DNA of 64,000 nucleotides from Podospora pseudocomata. Taxonomy: Eukaryota > Ascomycota > Sordariomycetes > Sordariales > Podosporaceae. Position numbers and translations under genes: made by a program. The stretch covers positions 7,502,001 to 7,566,000 of the forward strand of contig NW_026946363.1 in NCBI RefSeq assembly GCF_035222375.1, read 5' to 3'. Of this stretch, positions 49,679-62,448 are shown piece by piece. The notes beneath the pieces are model-generated. The model worked only from the letters and a program-made list of their open reading frames with translations. It had not been told where the DNA came from and did no database searches. How positions within the stretch are numbered: position 1 is the first letter of the stretch; each line of letters starts with the position of its first letter.

Positions 49679-52185
49679 GGTGAGAAGAGGCTTCCAAGTT
49701 GCCGGACTGGAAGAAAATGTCAGACACCTTCAAGTTTGTTCCCTTCAGAGGAGGGGTTCGAAGTTTAAAAGAGAGGAAAAGGAGACTACAGGCGGCAAAA
49801 GAGCCAAGGCAAGTCAGGCACGCTTACGTAGTAGAGGGCAAGTCGATAAGATCAGCTCAGGCTTGAATTGGGCGTGGTGGGGTAGCTGGCTGCTCTGGCG
49901 TGTCTGGGTGTCACTGTCTAGCAGCGAAGCTATTGGCGGTCTAGGCAATGGGGCGGGTAGATGAGGTGGTGATGGTTGTGTATAACGATGAGAGAGGAGC
50001 GGCGGGGAGTGCAGGACAAGAACCCCACACAAGAATAGTTGTAAGACGGAGAAGAGATGGAAGAGAAGAGAATGAGACGACGAGGAGCTGGTGGGAAGAG
50101 CCTTCCATATAACTTTTACGCCCGGTCGGTCACCAACCGTGTGAGCCAAACTTAGCAGCAAAAGCTCCAGGAATCCTGCTCCTGCCTTCCTGCACAGCGC
50201 CGTTCGCACTCCCGGATCCATGCTGTCCTGTTGTGGATGGCACCCGACTGAGGAGAGAGGTCCTTGTGGACAGAACTGCATCCCCTGCCCATGTACCACC
50301 CACCACCTCCACCACCACCTCCACCACCACTGACCACCTCCTCCTTCCTGCAGCTTTTCAATATGGGGAGCTTTCTGGCCCTTTCCTTCAAGGTGCTTGT
50401 CTACGACTTGATTGGCTTTCCTGGTGCATTGGTCCTCCGCATCTCCTGCAACTCGGCCAAGTCACGACCTTGGGCCGTGCCTGTCTCCCTTTCAGTCGAC
50501 ATTCTGCATGGCCGTTGACACGAGTTGCGATGTGATTGTGCTGCTCCGACCAGGCCGAGACGTTGTTCGGATGCGTAACGCGGGGTAGGTGATCTGGAAG
50601 AGCCGAGAGCCATATCTCTTTCCACCTGGCGGATTGTCATCAACTCGCAAGTGGAAATGCCACTGGTTTGTTGTGGCGTGGGGCTGGGACACAGCTGCTG
50701 TGATGATTGATTGGGCTTGGAGAATCCCCCACATTATGCCTGAAACTCTGCATCATCATTCTTATATCTAAGGGCGGTAGCATTGGGTTATCCTGGCATT
50801 CCCCCGGCTTGACAAAGCAGATCGAGATCGTAAGGCCATCATCATGTTAGGCATTTGCTTCATCAACCAACCGAACCGGCGCCAAGCATCACCAACACAC
50901 CGAGCCTGCAGTCTTCAGCCCAACTCTACTCCACTCCGAGCCCACCCAGACTGCCCTGCTTGACGTGTTGCATCATTAATGTCTTATTAGTCGAGATGAC
51001 AGACTTGAATACAACGTCGTTCAAGGCTAACATCCCAAGTCATGAGGAGATCTCATAATTGGGTTGATAAGGTGGCTATCAGGTAGACACCCGCTGCCGA
51101 ACATGAACACCACTCTCACTGATCTGGAAGTATGCTCATAATATGGCAGAAACAATGCCAGCCAATTTGACTGGGACTCTTTGACCTATTTCTTCGAGAG
51201 CTGTCAGAAGACTTGCGATAAAAAGCACGAAAGGAACATTTTCATACAAAGAAAGGGTGGGCAAAACGTGTTTCAACCACACGGCACGGGACGGGCTCGG
51301 GAGACCCAAACACCAGGCAAGGTGCCCATGTCTTTGAGTACATCAAAACAAACATTGCGGCTCGGGAACATCAACAAGGGGCTTGCCATGCCTTGTGACC
51401 CTGGACTGTTATTGTTAGAGCGAAACAATATCCCGCAGAGCCATTCCCAATACGACCCAAAAGTACCGGACACTCTAACCAAAAATATGTGGTTGGCGCC
51501 CTCTGAAAGTATCTTATACATGAAATTTTGATTCTTCACCCCAGCTCGTTGCAGACAGCTCGAAAGGGACTTCGGGATCTAAGATCATCTATTTAGTTGG
51601 TATGGATAGATAGGAGGACAAGACTAATAAGGTGTAGTTGGAAAGGGCACGGGTCGTCTCAGACGCCCATCATCCCTCGCTTTTCACTGACATGTCTTCA
51701 GGGACCTGTTTTCTCCTCCTGAAGCTCCATCCTTTTTTGCCTTTTCCGCCTGTCCATCCCTCGCTCCTGCTCCGGAATCGTAAAATCAAAATAAAAGACA
51801 GAACGTTGCTCAAAAATAAAAGTCGTCGTTTCACCCATGGCCTTGTACGCCGTGTCATATGCAGAGGAAAGCCCAGGCTGAAGCTATGTCGTGTGTTGTG
51901 AAGTGGGTTCGGTGTTCAGGATATCGGGTGAGAGGTTTTTGGTGGATTACAATATTCCTGCAGCTAGATTCCCCGATAAAGGGATCTGTACATTATCAAT
52001 CAATAAGGAGAGATTCGAGTGTCGCTATTTGCTGACTTTCCTCGGATCGAATCGTGCCTGTGTTCCTTGGTAGGATGGGAGGGTGATGCTTTCGGGATCA
52101 ACAGCTGCCAGGCACAGCAGTCCTGAAATACGCCCGATCGTGCGGGGAGTACGCCTCCAACTCTGGAGGATGCATGAGGGGGCAT
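49679..52185. other. intergenic region: GPH1 promoter and G-alpha 3' region
   Basis: About 2.5 kb with no supportable gene. A CCA/CCT-type microsatellite lies at 50295-50330 and is read through by short chance frames rich in Pro or Gly. The segment 50860-52180 shows no motif. Confidence 0.5.
50295..50330. repeat. (CCA/CCT)n trinucleotide-like repeat
   Basis: Twelve consecutive CCA/CAC/CTC-type triplets, imperfect, about 0.6 kb 5' of the glycogen phosphorylase start. Confidence 0.8.
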
Positions 52186-53554
52186 CTATAGAATACCAGA
52201 ATCCTTCAGCGCGTTGTTCAGGATCGTCTCCTTAACCGCAGCAAAAACCAGACGGATGTTGCTAGTATCTGTCGCTTGTGTCAAGCTGATCGATCGTTAG
52301 CATCATAACAAAAGCAAAACGACGGCGGGACAGAGAACAACTTACTGAGGGTAGAGATTTAGATGTGCCCTGTTCACTTGGTTGAATCTCCAGAGCAGAT
52401 ACTTGGCTGCCTTGTTGACGTCGTTGCCTCCCGAGTAATCGGGGAAATAGTTGCTGAGTGGAGATCGGCCCAGTTTCTGCTTGAAGATATCAACCTTGTT
52501 CAAGAACAAGATGATACTCGTGCGCATAAACCACCGTGAGTTGACTACCGAGTCGAAAAGTAGTAGTGACTCCATCATACGGTTCTAGAAATCCAATTAG
52601 CATCACGGAGACATAACTTGATGGGCCACGAATCGCGTACCTGACTGCTTTCTTCTAGCAAGACCTGATCGTACTCGCTCAAGGCCACACAAAAGATGAT
52701 GGAAGTGACGTTCTCAAAACAGTGGATCCACTTCTTGCGTTCGCTGCGTTGACCACCCACGTCAAACATGCTGTGAACTGTCAGTGTTGTTCCAGGCAAG
52801 ACTGGCAGCATGAAAACTCACTGAATACTGAGTTGGCCCATCTTGAATCTCGTCTCGTAGATACCTGTGGTCTTCGTTCTCGCCCGAAGCACATCCATCT
52901 CATTGGGGATGTACTCCTTGTGTGCGATTCTTGCAGCCTCGTCAAAAAAGCTGCCGGTGAAGTTAGATGCCAGTCCGTGCCCCTCAGTTCAAACACAAGA
53001 AACTCACTATTCCGCAGAGTCCATCAAGTAGAACTCTGTTTGCCTTTCCATGAGCTGCTCCTTGGCCGGGTCGTTCCATAATGACTGGATCGCCACGCTG
53101 ACCTTTGCGTCAATGGTCTGTGGGTTGGTATCGAGGGAGTAATCAATCAAAAAGTCGAGATGTCGCTTGTTCTCATCCAGTACTGGCTCGATGTCGAACT
53201 GGCGCATGGCGCTGGCGACCGATTTGGCGCATTCCAGCAGGTTTTTGAACACGGTGGGTCTGTAATTCTTGAGCTCCTCATGCGAATAACCTTTTAGGTG
53301 GATGATTTTCATCTGCTTCACAATAGTTGACTTGCCGCTCTCACCAGAGCCTGCGTGTGTAACAAGTGGTTAGCAAATAAGGAAAGTCGCGACTTGGCGG
53401 CTCGCGCGGCGAAGCAGACAATTGACGTACCTAGCAGTAGAATCTTGCATTCTCGGCGCAGCCGTTTTGAATCTTCCTCCAGATCTCTGTCAATCTTGTT
53501 GCTCCTCTTCCGCTGTTCCGACTCCTCCCCGCTCGTGCTCATGCACGACCCCAT
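52186..53554 (-). CDS. gna-3: heterotrimeric G-protein alpha subunit, group III
   Basis: Membrane G-alpha that in Sordariales acts with adenylyl cyclase in nutrient sensing and conidiation. Six exons (53554-53431, 53350-53008, 52950-52822, 52770-52641, 52584-52346, 52285-52186) give 354 residues. The N-terminus MGSCMS has the Gly2 myristoylation and Cys4 palmitoylation signals. The P-loop GSGESGKST is at 42-50, RARTKTTG contains the switch I arginine, DVGGQRSE is at 202-209, NKVD at 271-274 and TQATDT near 324. The C-terminus LKDSGIL lacks the Cys at -4, separating it from the group I Gi-like type. The [31 protein letters not shown] start fits GNA-3. About 3.3 kb of gene-free DNA lies upstream. 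Confidence 0.97.
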
Positions 53555-56500
53555 TGTGACCATGAACCTCAGGGGACGGTCGTTGCGAGTGCTGGATGAG
53601 GTCGCGGGCGACAATTGGCTGGCAGTAGAGAGGCTGGCCGCGGCAGTGTCGGCGGCGGCAGCAGCTGAGAAGGCGCGACGGCGGGTTGCTGCCGCTGGCG
53701 ACGTGGGCGCTCGCTTGTCCTTGGATTTTCCCTAGAAACCCATAGGCGCGGGCGGTCGTGGCTGTTTGCGATGGCTGCGAGGTGCTGGGTGATGGATGGA
53801 TTGATGGTGTCGGTCGGTGAGGGTGAGGGTTCGGAATGCCGAAATGCCGTGCAGAGAGAAGCCGTCTCTGTTGGGTTCGAGGTTGCCTTGTGCAGGTCGT
53901 AGAACTGCCTTGGCCGGGCGGAGAGAGGTGGCCTTGGATCCCGATTGAGAGAGTCGAAGAGGTAGCGATGCAACAACACAAAGACCCGCCTCGGACCCCC
54001 TCCCCAGCTTTTGTATGGGGCCTCAATGGAGCCTCGAAGCTCAAGCAAGTCGAGGGTCTGATTCGGCAACAAGGTCAGGCTGGCGATAAAAGGCGAATGG
54101 GTGTTGCTTGGGAGGACCAGTCGACCGACCGTGAACTATTGTGTCGCTCTTTCCCTTGGTTGTGTTGTTTTGGTTTCGCTTTCAGTCGGGGCGCTGTCAA
54201 ACCGTTGACCGTTGCGTTGCGGGAGAACGGGACTAATAAGCCGTCACTTGCACTTGCTCCCGTCCTTGTCACGCACTACTCAAGCGTGACTGGTGTCGGT
54301 GGGGACAGGCCGAGATGGATTGAAATAGCAAAGGGCGATACAATGCCTGATATCCTCGTTATTTTGTCGAAACCACCTGAGATGGTGATGACAGAAGGAA
54401 AACTGGAAATGCAAGCACCTGGAAACGGAAGTGGAAGCTGGCAGAGGACCTGGACGGGAGCACGGAGCACAGACCGGGGAGCCTTGAGGTGGTGGAACTG
54501 GAGTTTTTGCTCGCCCTCTTTCGCTTCACCACGCTGGCGCATTTTACGGCACCGTAGCCCAGGCGGCAGCTCCCCAGGGCAATTAGACAGCGCCTGGGGG
54601 GGAAACATGGGGTCCCGGGCTCTTCTGACAGGGCCAAACATGAGATACCTCGAGATGCGACACACCGCACTGCAAAGAGAAGGTATCGAGTCTTGGTGTT
54701 CCAGGGGCCGCATTGGCCACCGTCTCTTCACCACAGGAGAGCCTTGCTGGCCGTGCTCCGTGGCCCACCAGGCTGATGATGGGAACGGGTCTTGCTGGTA
54801 ACGCAGATCTTGCCCCACAGAATCACGAAATGGATGCCGTGACAAGTGGGTGCGAGATCCAGCACGGGAGCTCCAGCTCGACGTGCCCATCCACCAGGTA
54901 CAGCGTCGTGAGTTCCAAGCCTTGTTGGACGCGTTGAGAGGCCATTGTACTTCCACCGGGTGTGTGTTGGACCGGCCCAATACACGCTCCACCGCAATGA
55001 AGCTGTCAACGGGTACCCGTCCAGAAATAACTGGATGGGGACGATGGATGCAAGTGCTGGTTAGTGCACCGCCAAGGCGCTGTGTTAAACCCATTTCAAC
55101 ATCCCTCACAGTCCGCTCCTTCCATTTGCCGTTCTCAGACACTTTTGATTTCCAAACACGCAGGGGTCATAGATTAGATTGCCTGCTAACCTTCTTCACT
55201 GGCTCTCTGCATTATTTGACCTTTTCGTCGACGGGATGAATGCGTTTGTCCTCTGTTGCTGGGTATGGAATGGCAACAATGACGACAAGCAACAAAGGAG
55301 TTTGAGAAGAAAGATCTGAGCTGATCAGGGTTCAACCACGTGGTCCCCCTTGCCAGCATCTCACCACTGGATATCAGCCACGGATATCAGCCACGGACCT
55401 CTCGCCCCGGCGCCACCAACTACGACCTACACTTACTAGTCAGGAACCACCACACCACTCTCTCAACGCCTCCTCACCCTTTTATCGCGAATCCGCCTCT
55501 GAGACTATCCGCTCCCCGGATCGGCCATCGTGCGGTGAAGTGTTGTGGAGATCAGGGAGTTCTTTTTTCACATGGTGTCTCAGAACCCCCTATTGTGTTC
55601 TGCCCCCGTTTCGACGTCTCACTCCACAGCCAAACCAGGTATGAACCTCAAGATCCCAACTCCCACGTGTCTTTCCTTTTCTTTGCCGCCTTCCCGTGCC
55701 CCGGAAAATCCATTTCTCGGAAGCTCACGGACGACAAGACTTCCAAAGCAGGACAAAGATGCAGGGGTGAAGACAATTGGAAAACCGTTTCTTGCAACTT
55801 GTGATGCGGGAAGAGCTGTGCCTCGCATTGGCTCGAGACCGACTTGGCTGCCATCGCGCTAGCTTCTCACCTTGGCGTCTACATGCATTGACAGAGACAA
55901 AGTTGACACTCTGTTACAGTGGCTTCACGCTCCTCCCTCTTTTGCATTTTTTGAGCTGCCAGATGCAGACACCGATGCCGAGAACCACAATGCAACCTTG
56001 CCAGCCAAGCTTGCGATCGCGAATATGTTTTTGGACAACGTATAGGGCAGAAAAAGAAAACCCTACGGCGCAGTGCTTGGGAGCCCAGCTGAAACAGGCC
56101 ATTTTCTGCCTTTCATCCATCATCTGCCGTTCACCGCTGGACTTTTGAGTGATCTAAACGCCGCGTCTCCTGCATCCGTCCGCTCGCGCCGGGAGTGCAC
56201 TGGAAGAGGCAGCGAAGTCAGCAGTCCAATCGGTAGCAATCCCCCGATGCGCTGTAAGCCCTTGCCGCAAACCTGCACGCCTCGATCTAGGAAATACACC
56301 AATCAAATTCTGTGGTAAAAGAGCCGGGAGCCAGTGGGCACTGTCTCATAGGGTTGCTTTTTCCTTCTGCGACTGCATAATTGACGCAGTTATACATGCA
56401 TAAGGTTGGTTGATGATAGTTGGTGGGTGGTTGACGCAGAAAAGGGGCAGAAAAGGGGCTTCAGCTGTGGTTTGAAGAGCTGTAGCAACTTGGAGAAACG

Positions 56501-56877
56501 GGATATTCTATTCGCATCCACCGTCCATGGGGAAGGTAGCCAACAGGAAACTGCATGTAACCTCCAGCGTAGGATGAGTGACGTACTTGATAGATCGCAA
56601 GCATGATCGGTACGGATTATTCAAGACATCCCATAGCACACTTGACCTTCAGAAAAGCCTAGAAGAAGAGCGGTTCGCTGTAACTTGTGTTCAACATTGG
56701 ATAAACAATTTAGCCCTCACAAACTTAGATACCCCAACTGTCCACCCGCTGCCAACGCCCTTCCCAGAAGCCCCGAAGAAAACCCCGCTGTTCACTCCGC
56801 AAAACTAAAGAACCTAACACCGTTTTCCGTGGACAATAGGAAAAAGAGGCTCCTGCATGAGAAACCGCAGCAGGCAG
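53555..56877. other. long gene-free region 5' of the G-alpha gene
   Basis: About 3.3 kb with no supported gene. Two long chance-like frames overlap on opposite strands (53836-54801 plus, 54276-55142 minus); neither has a domain. A perfect 13-base direct duplication lies at 55369-55394. The part near 53555-54050 is probably G-alpha 5' leader. Confidence 0.5.
55369..55394. repeat. 13-base direct duplication
   Basis: GGATATCAGCCAC occurs twice head to tail. It is short and isolated, with no associated element. Confidence 0.8.
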
Positions 56878-59026
56878 CTAGATAAGCATCGAGTGCGATC
56901 TGATGCCCTTTGGCCCCAACTCACTGTTTCATTTTGTTAGCGGAATTGTCCGTCAAACTCAATGGGGTAGAAAGAAAGACTTACTTATAGTCCACCCTGC
57001 TGAAGCTCATACTTCTTTGTGCCTCTAATCCGGCTGGGTCCAAGTTGTGAATGCAAAAGGCCAGGCGCGCTGCTACCTGCGCACCCAGAAACATGGCTTC
57101 CTCGAAACCGTTCTTTGTCCATTCCGCCAGATAAGTGGGCAGCGTAGCCAGCTTGATGTTAGTGGGTGTCTGGCTGTGGAAATGATGGCTTGTCTGCAGC
57201 TGACCGTCTGCGCCCACAATCTGGCCTTGAGGGCCGCCGGGGACACCGAGGCTGGCGGCGGTGGTGGCGGCTTGAAGCAACGGGTTGACGCTGCTGCTTG
57301 TGGGCAATTGGCCAGTGAATGAACCAGTGGGTGTCTGCGAACCAGTTCCGGAAGGGGTGCCGATGTTTGATGGCAGCTCCGAGGTGAACATGGTGGCAGA
57401 GGAAGGGGAGATCAGGTGGCGGGCTTGAAGGGTTTGCATGATATTGTCCCTTAGGCCACGGATGCGCGCTCCGTTGCCGACAAAGACCAGATTTTCCCAG
57501 CAACTAGGGCGCATGTACATTTCATCGATGCCCTGTACGGTGTGGTAGATGGTGGTGACAATCCGATCGATTTCCTTGCGGTCCGCAAACAGGAAGCGCT
57601 CTAGGCCCACCTCGATATCACGACGGACCCGGCGGGAGATGCGCTCTGTAGCTGGAGCAGCAGCAGGGGGTTGAGCTGCTGCTAGAGGCGCCGCAGCATC
57701 AGCAGCAGGTTGCGCTTGCTCTCCTCCTGTCTTCGCGGCAGGTTCATCGGGTTTCGTTCCTGCATCGTCAGTCGACACTGCAGGGGCAGCACCAGAATCG
57801 GCCATCTCGACGTCCTTGGACACCCCGTTCTCTGCTGGAGCGGAGGCTGAGGGAGCCGGTGCTGCAGGGGGCGCAACAGGGACATCCTCAGTCACCAATT
57901 CTTCGTAGTGAAATATGGTCTTGGTTCGCTTCGAATTCGGCAGTCTGGCCTTGGCCGCAGCAGCGGCATCGGTCTCCTGCCCCTTGCCCTTTCTGCCAGC
58001 CTTTGCCTTCTCCGCCTTGAGCTTTTCCTGTTTCGCCAAAAACTCACGGGTTTGACCGCTGACGACCAGACTGGCCACATCAAGCACGCCTTCCTCATTG
58101 ACCACCTTCTCATCGCCATCGATACCCAGGTCATCATCAGCGCCCACCACAGTGGTGACAATCTTCGGTCCTTCTGTCGGCGCAGCCGATGATGTCGCTG
58201 TTCCGTTGCTGTTAGTCGCGGATCCCCCCTCTGTCGGCAGCTCCATAAGCTCCTTGGACTCGGCGACATAAGGCAAGACCTCACAGACCGGGCTCTTCTT
58301 CAGTTGCTCCGCCATCTCATGATCAAACCCCTGCTCCTTCAGCAGCTCCATCAGCCTCTTGGTAAAGAACTCTCCGCCGCTGATTCCCCTTTTCCTCTCC
58401 TCGTCAGCCTTCTCGCTGTCCCTGACATTCCCCGGCCCAACATCATTGTGCCCAACCACCCTCCCTTCATATACACATGTAACGTCCACCTTTTCGAACC
58501 CCACATCCACCACTGTCATGTTTGGCCATTTGAGACCGTACTGTGTCGCCAATCCGCTGTGAAGCAGACACAGCGCGGGGGTCTTTGTCTTCTCAAACAC
58601 GTAGCGTGAAATCACCTCGCAGTCCGCCTTTGTCCACTGCGGACTCGCCATCAGCATGATTGGTGTGTTGTGGTATGTCGTCGTCAAGGCTTGGTGAACA
58701 TGTTCGAGAAACGCCAAAAACGCCTCCATGTGCACAATGTGGCCTGCCTGAATCGGATAGATGGCCCCTTCCAGTGAATCAACATCCTCCACCCAGTCAA
58801 AATCGTCCTCGCCTTCTCCCTTGACACGGGCCGTGGTCTTGGGTCGCTTGTACGTGTGGAAGGGCCTAAACTGGCCCTCCACTCCTGGGTCAGGAAACAT
58901 GCGAGTCGGAAACCGGTGCTGTGGTGGTGTGAGCTCGTTGCATCCCATCTGAGCCAGTGTTGTCTGGGAGCCGGGACAGATGATGAGGACCTGTTCCTCG
59001 CGCCATTTGCCAGTTGAGCCAGACAT
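56878..59026 (-). CDS. ARP9: actin-related protein Arp9, SWI/SNF and RSC chromatin-remodelling subunit
   Basis: Nuclear actin-fold protein that pairs with Arp7/Arp42 in SWI/SNF-type remodellers. Two exons (59026-56985, 56923-56878) give 695 residues. The N-terminus WREEQVLIICPGSQTTLAQMG and NELTPPQHRFPTRMF is characteristic of fungal Arp9. Actin-fold segments follow: MLMASPQWTKADCEVISRYVFE, the phosphate-loop-like TVVDVGFEKVDVTCVYEGRV, and after a long Ala/Pro-rich acidic insertion (about residues 350-450) CWENLVFVGNGARIRGLRDN and FEEAMFLGAQVAARLAF. The last intron has GTAAGT, a GCTAAC branch site and CAG; splicing adds NELGPKGIRSHSMLI. If unspliced the protein would stop after VDYK. An Arp4- or Arp8-type protein is less likely on motif grounds. 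Confidence 0.88.
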
Positions 59027-60059
59027 TGTATGTTGTTACCCCCCTCCTCTTAATTAGATCCGAACTGTAGCTTTGTATCTTGTTCCCTTTCTTTGGCAGC
59101 AGATGGGTTCCTCTCGACCGCGGCGTGGGCTTGCGTTCTCAATGGGGGAGTGTAAACCAAGGAGCTAAGGCTGCCGGTCAACAGAATGCGAACATCCAAC
59201 TCGGGTGGTGGGTATCGAATTGGCGAGAACTAGAATTGGCGGTGCGTCACAAACAATATTCAAATCGCCTGCCTGGTCGAGACGTCGCAGATATTTTGAT
59301 GCGCCAAAAATCAAAGCTTCGCGCTGTGTTGCGATTTGTGTTGCTGGAGCTGAGCTTCAAATGGTGGGAGAAAGCGCGGCTGCGGGACACAGACTGACAG
59401 ACAGGCACGACTCGGAGCGCGTCGTCCTGTGCAAGAGAGCTCTTGAAATTTTGGGTGGGGCGATTATGTAAGTCACATGCCGTCAGCAGTACAACCCCTG
59501 AATCGGTGGTGGTTAAGCACACGCTACATTCGGCAGTCTTGAACAGCAACTGGGTGCCGTAGTCTGATTTGTATAATATATTGAAACAGCTTGGTCCCAG
59601 CTCTGATGCCTGAGAGTATCATTCATCATGCCTATACTGACCCATATGAGCCGTAAGTGCCAAAGCCGTAGTTAGGCCACCCCCATAAACATTACTAAAT
59701 ACAGAGATTCCAAGGTATATCAAAATCGCCCAGTCTCCCAGTCCACTCGTCAAGCTCCCGCTGGCAGTGAACCATGACCCTCTCCACCAAACGCCCAAGA
59801 TCGAGGCGTTGAATTCGCCCAAACCCATCCCAGTTCAACCCAAGACCTGTAAAACGCCCAGTCATGAAGGTATCAGCCGTTGCAAAGAAAAACCACCAGC
59901 CCTACCTATTCCACACATTTCCCCCCAAGTCTCGGCCTCGGCTTAGGCCTGCCGGCTAAACAGAAGAAAGGTGCATGTCCTATGACATACAAACATGACC
60001 ACCCACGTATGTCCCCTTTCACACTAACAAACGCCATCAAGCGCCGTACCGCCATCCGC
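59027..60059. other. intergenic region: ARP9 promoter and SYLF-gene 3' region
   Basis: About 1 kb, no gene seen. Short frames at 59205-59471 and 59619-59828 have no features. Confidence 0.5.
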
Positions 60060-62448
60060 TCAAGAAAGAGCGACCGAGCTTCCTTCTGTGCTACCAGAAG
60101 GCGAGATTATTCTTAGGGCTTTCGCGCCATTCGCCGCCTTGGTCTCTTCCTGAGGATGTTCAGTGGCGCTGAGAAACTCATTTTCCGTAAGGGGGGTCCG
60201 CGGTTCTCTTTCACTCTCCTCTTCCGCCGACGAGGGCAGTTCAATGTTCTGCGGTACCGGTGGGACCTGGTCGCTTTCATGACTCTTTCTCTGTTCCAAG
60301 TTGGTCTGGACTGCAATGGCAGTGCTGACCGATGACGAGTTCTTTTGGTGGCGAGGGCTGTTGGGGCGTGAGTCGACTTTGATCGAGTTTTGCTCCTGAC
60401 CGCTGGTTGAGATGGCTTCGTCGATAGAAACATCGCCAGCAGTATCAACATCCTCGGTGTGGGACGAGATCGAGAGAAATGAGTTGCGAACGGGGCTTCG
60501 AAGTGACGACACGTCACCGTACTCAGTTTTGCTACCGCGAGACACGCGAGCCGGACTCCTGGCGGGAAGAGGAGGCGGAACTCGTTTTGCGATGGTTACT
60601 ACATTGGCGCCTTTGGCTTGGATAACCTGGGTGACTTGCGAAGTGCGAATCGACGAACGTGTAGGCTGCGCAGCGGCGGTAGCGACCTCACAGATGATAG
60701 GCTCCTCCTCATCCTCTTCGTCATCTTCGTCGTCGGCATCTTCGTCGCGCTCGTCATCCGCCTCTGGGAGAGATCCGGTCGAAGTTGCAGGGGCATTGGC
60801 ATCCCTAGAAATTGTTTGAGTCTCCTTCTCAGCCACAACTTGCGTTTCCCTCGCCTGCTCTACGAGCTTCTCCTCCTTGACCTCCTGAATTACTTCCATC
60901 TCTTTGAACTCTGCAATCTGTGCTGGGGGTACCTCCGAGGAGCGTTTCCGGAGTCTTTCAATGAAGCTTGTGTCAACTTTTGTGTAGTCAACTTCCTCAG
61001 GTTCAACAACAGTAGGCAACTTGTCGGACATCGCGTCTTTCCCGTCATCGCTATTTGCGCGGCTAAAGCTGGTTTCAGCCTGGCTCGTCACGTCCGTCTG
61101 GGTGTAGGCATCCGTCACGGCGGTGGCCTGTGTCCTCGACGACATGCAGCTGCCTCGGTTGCTCCTAGAAACGAACGTCTCTATGCTCTGGCGGCTGAAC
61201 CGAGCAAAGACAGGGCTTGTCGGACTGGGGTGGTATTCGAACTGTGTGCTCGTCGGTCTCAACTTGGAGCCAGCTTCGCGGATCTCGATACCGGCCATTT
61301 CAAGGCCTATAACGCCAAAAGGGTCCGGGTCGTTGGCGTCGGGAATGCCGAAGGAGAGGGTCGAAGGTGTCGGCGGGGGCATTCTGGGAATCTCGATGAC
61401 CGCGTCTCCGGGAGCCGGTTGCTGTGCTAGCCACTCAAAAAGGGGCTTGTCAAAATCAGTTCGACCCTCGGCAGCCTTGATGACCTCAAATAAAGGACGC
61501 ATTTCCGGGATAGTCTTGGGGACGTTGCCAGCAAGGATGTCTAAAACCGAAACATTGGCGCTGTAAAATCTTTCGTTTTCGTTCGTCCGTTCTGTGACCA
61601 AGGATCCGTCAAGTGCCACTGCTTGATGCTTTCCCCTAGCCTTCACATACGTCAATACAGTATCACCAATTTCCTTCCACTTGATTTCCGGTTCCGGGCC
61701 CTCCATGGCAGTTAACGGCCCCACAGCGAGGCTGACGTCGTCGCCCAGCATCAGTCTCGGGCGGGTGAAGAGCTCCAGGGTCTGGACGCTGTTGATTACC
61801 AGAACGCAGTCGTATATGTCGACACCGATCACAAAGCCAAGCTCGGCTGTGTGGAGTATTATTCCAGATGGAGGTGACCATGTTCCATCAGCTTTCCGAG
61901 CGGTGATGAGACCAGCGCCACCGGAGCCCGACATCCAGAGGCCGGATCGCATACAGGAGAAGATGGCGATACCAACGGCATTCTGTATTATTCGAGGCGG
62001 GATCTTTTTGGTAGTGTATATCTGTGCAGACTGCGATGGGGGATCGGTAGGTGGTGATTCGGTTCGTATTGGTTGCGCTTCTGGAAATTGAAACCCATCG
62101 ACTAGTTTCCCGTCAGCTTAAATGAATAATCATCCGTCTGGAATGCGGCGTAGACCCACAGCAGAACGACTTTAGTATTCTAGCAGCCTTGTCACATTCC
62201 TTGTCGAGCGTTGTCGGCCAGTATGTCTCGCGATCGAAACGGGTAGGTGTCTTGCTCGCTGCCGATGATGTGCTGAGACGATGGGCAGGGACGGCGATCT
62301 TTCCGGCCCATCCAAAAACTTTCCCAAGAGCCCCCGGTGTTGAAGCCGGGGCATCCGTCACCGGTGTCGATGCCGTCGTCCTGGTGCTGCTGATACTGGC
62401 TTGCCTCGGCCGCTCCCACGAGGGGAAAAAGGACGAAACACGCTGCAT
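60060..62448 (-). CDS. SYLF (Ysc84-like, DUF500) domain protein with long acidic tail
   Basis: Lipid- and actin-binding SYLF proteins act at endocytic patches. Two exons (62448-62160, 62101-60060) give 776 residues. A Ser/Thr-rich head is followed by the SYLF domain at about residues 80-290: LDKECDKAARILKSF, KIPPRIIQNAVGIAIFSCMRSGLWMSGSGGAG, ARKADGTWSPPSGI, VGVDIYDCVLVINS and IKWKEIG...TYVKARG. A variable region contains SPTSPVF. A strongly acidic run of Asp/Glu (DERDEDADDEDDEEDEEEP) sits around residue 550, and a Pro-rich VPPPLPARSPARVSRG segment around residue 600 could bind SH3 domains. Unlike yeast Ysc84 there is no C-terminal SH3 domain; instead the protein offers SH3 ligands. Confidence 0.9.
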
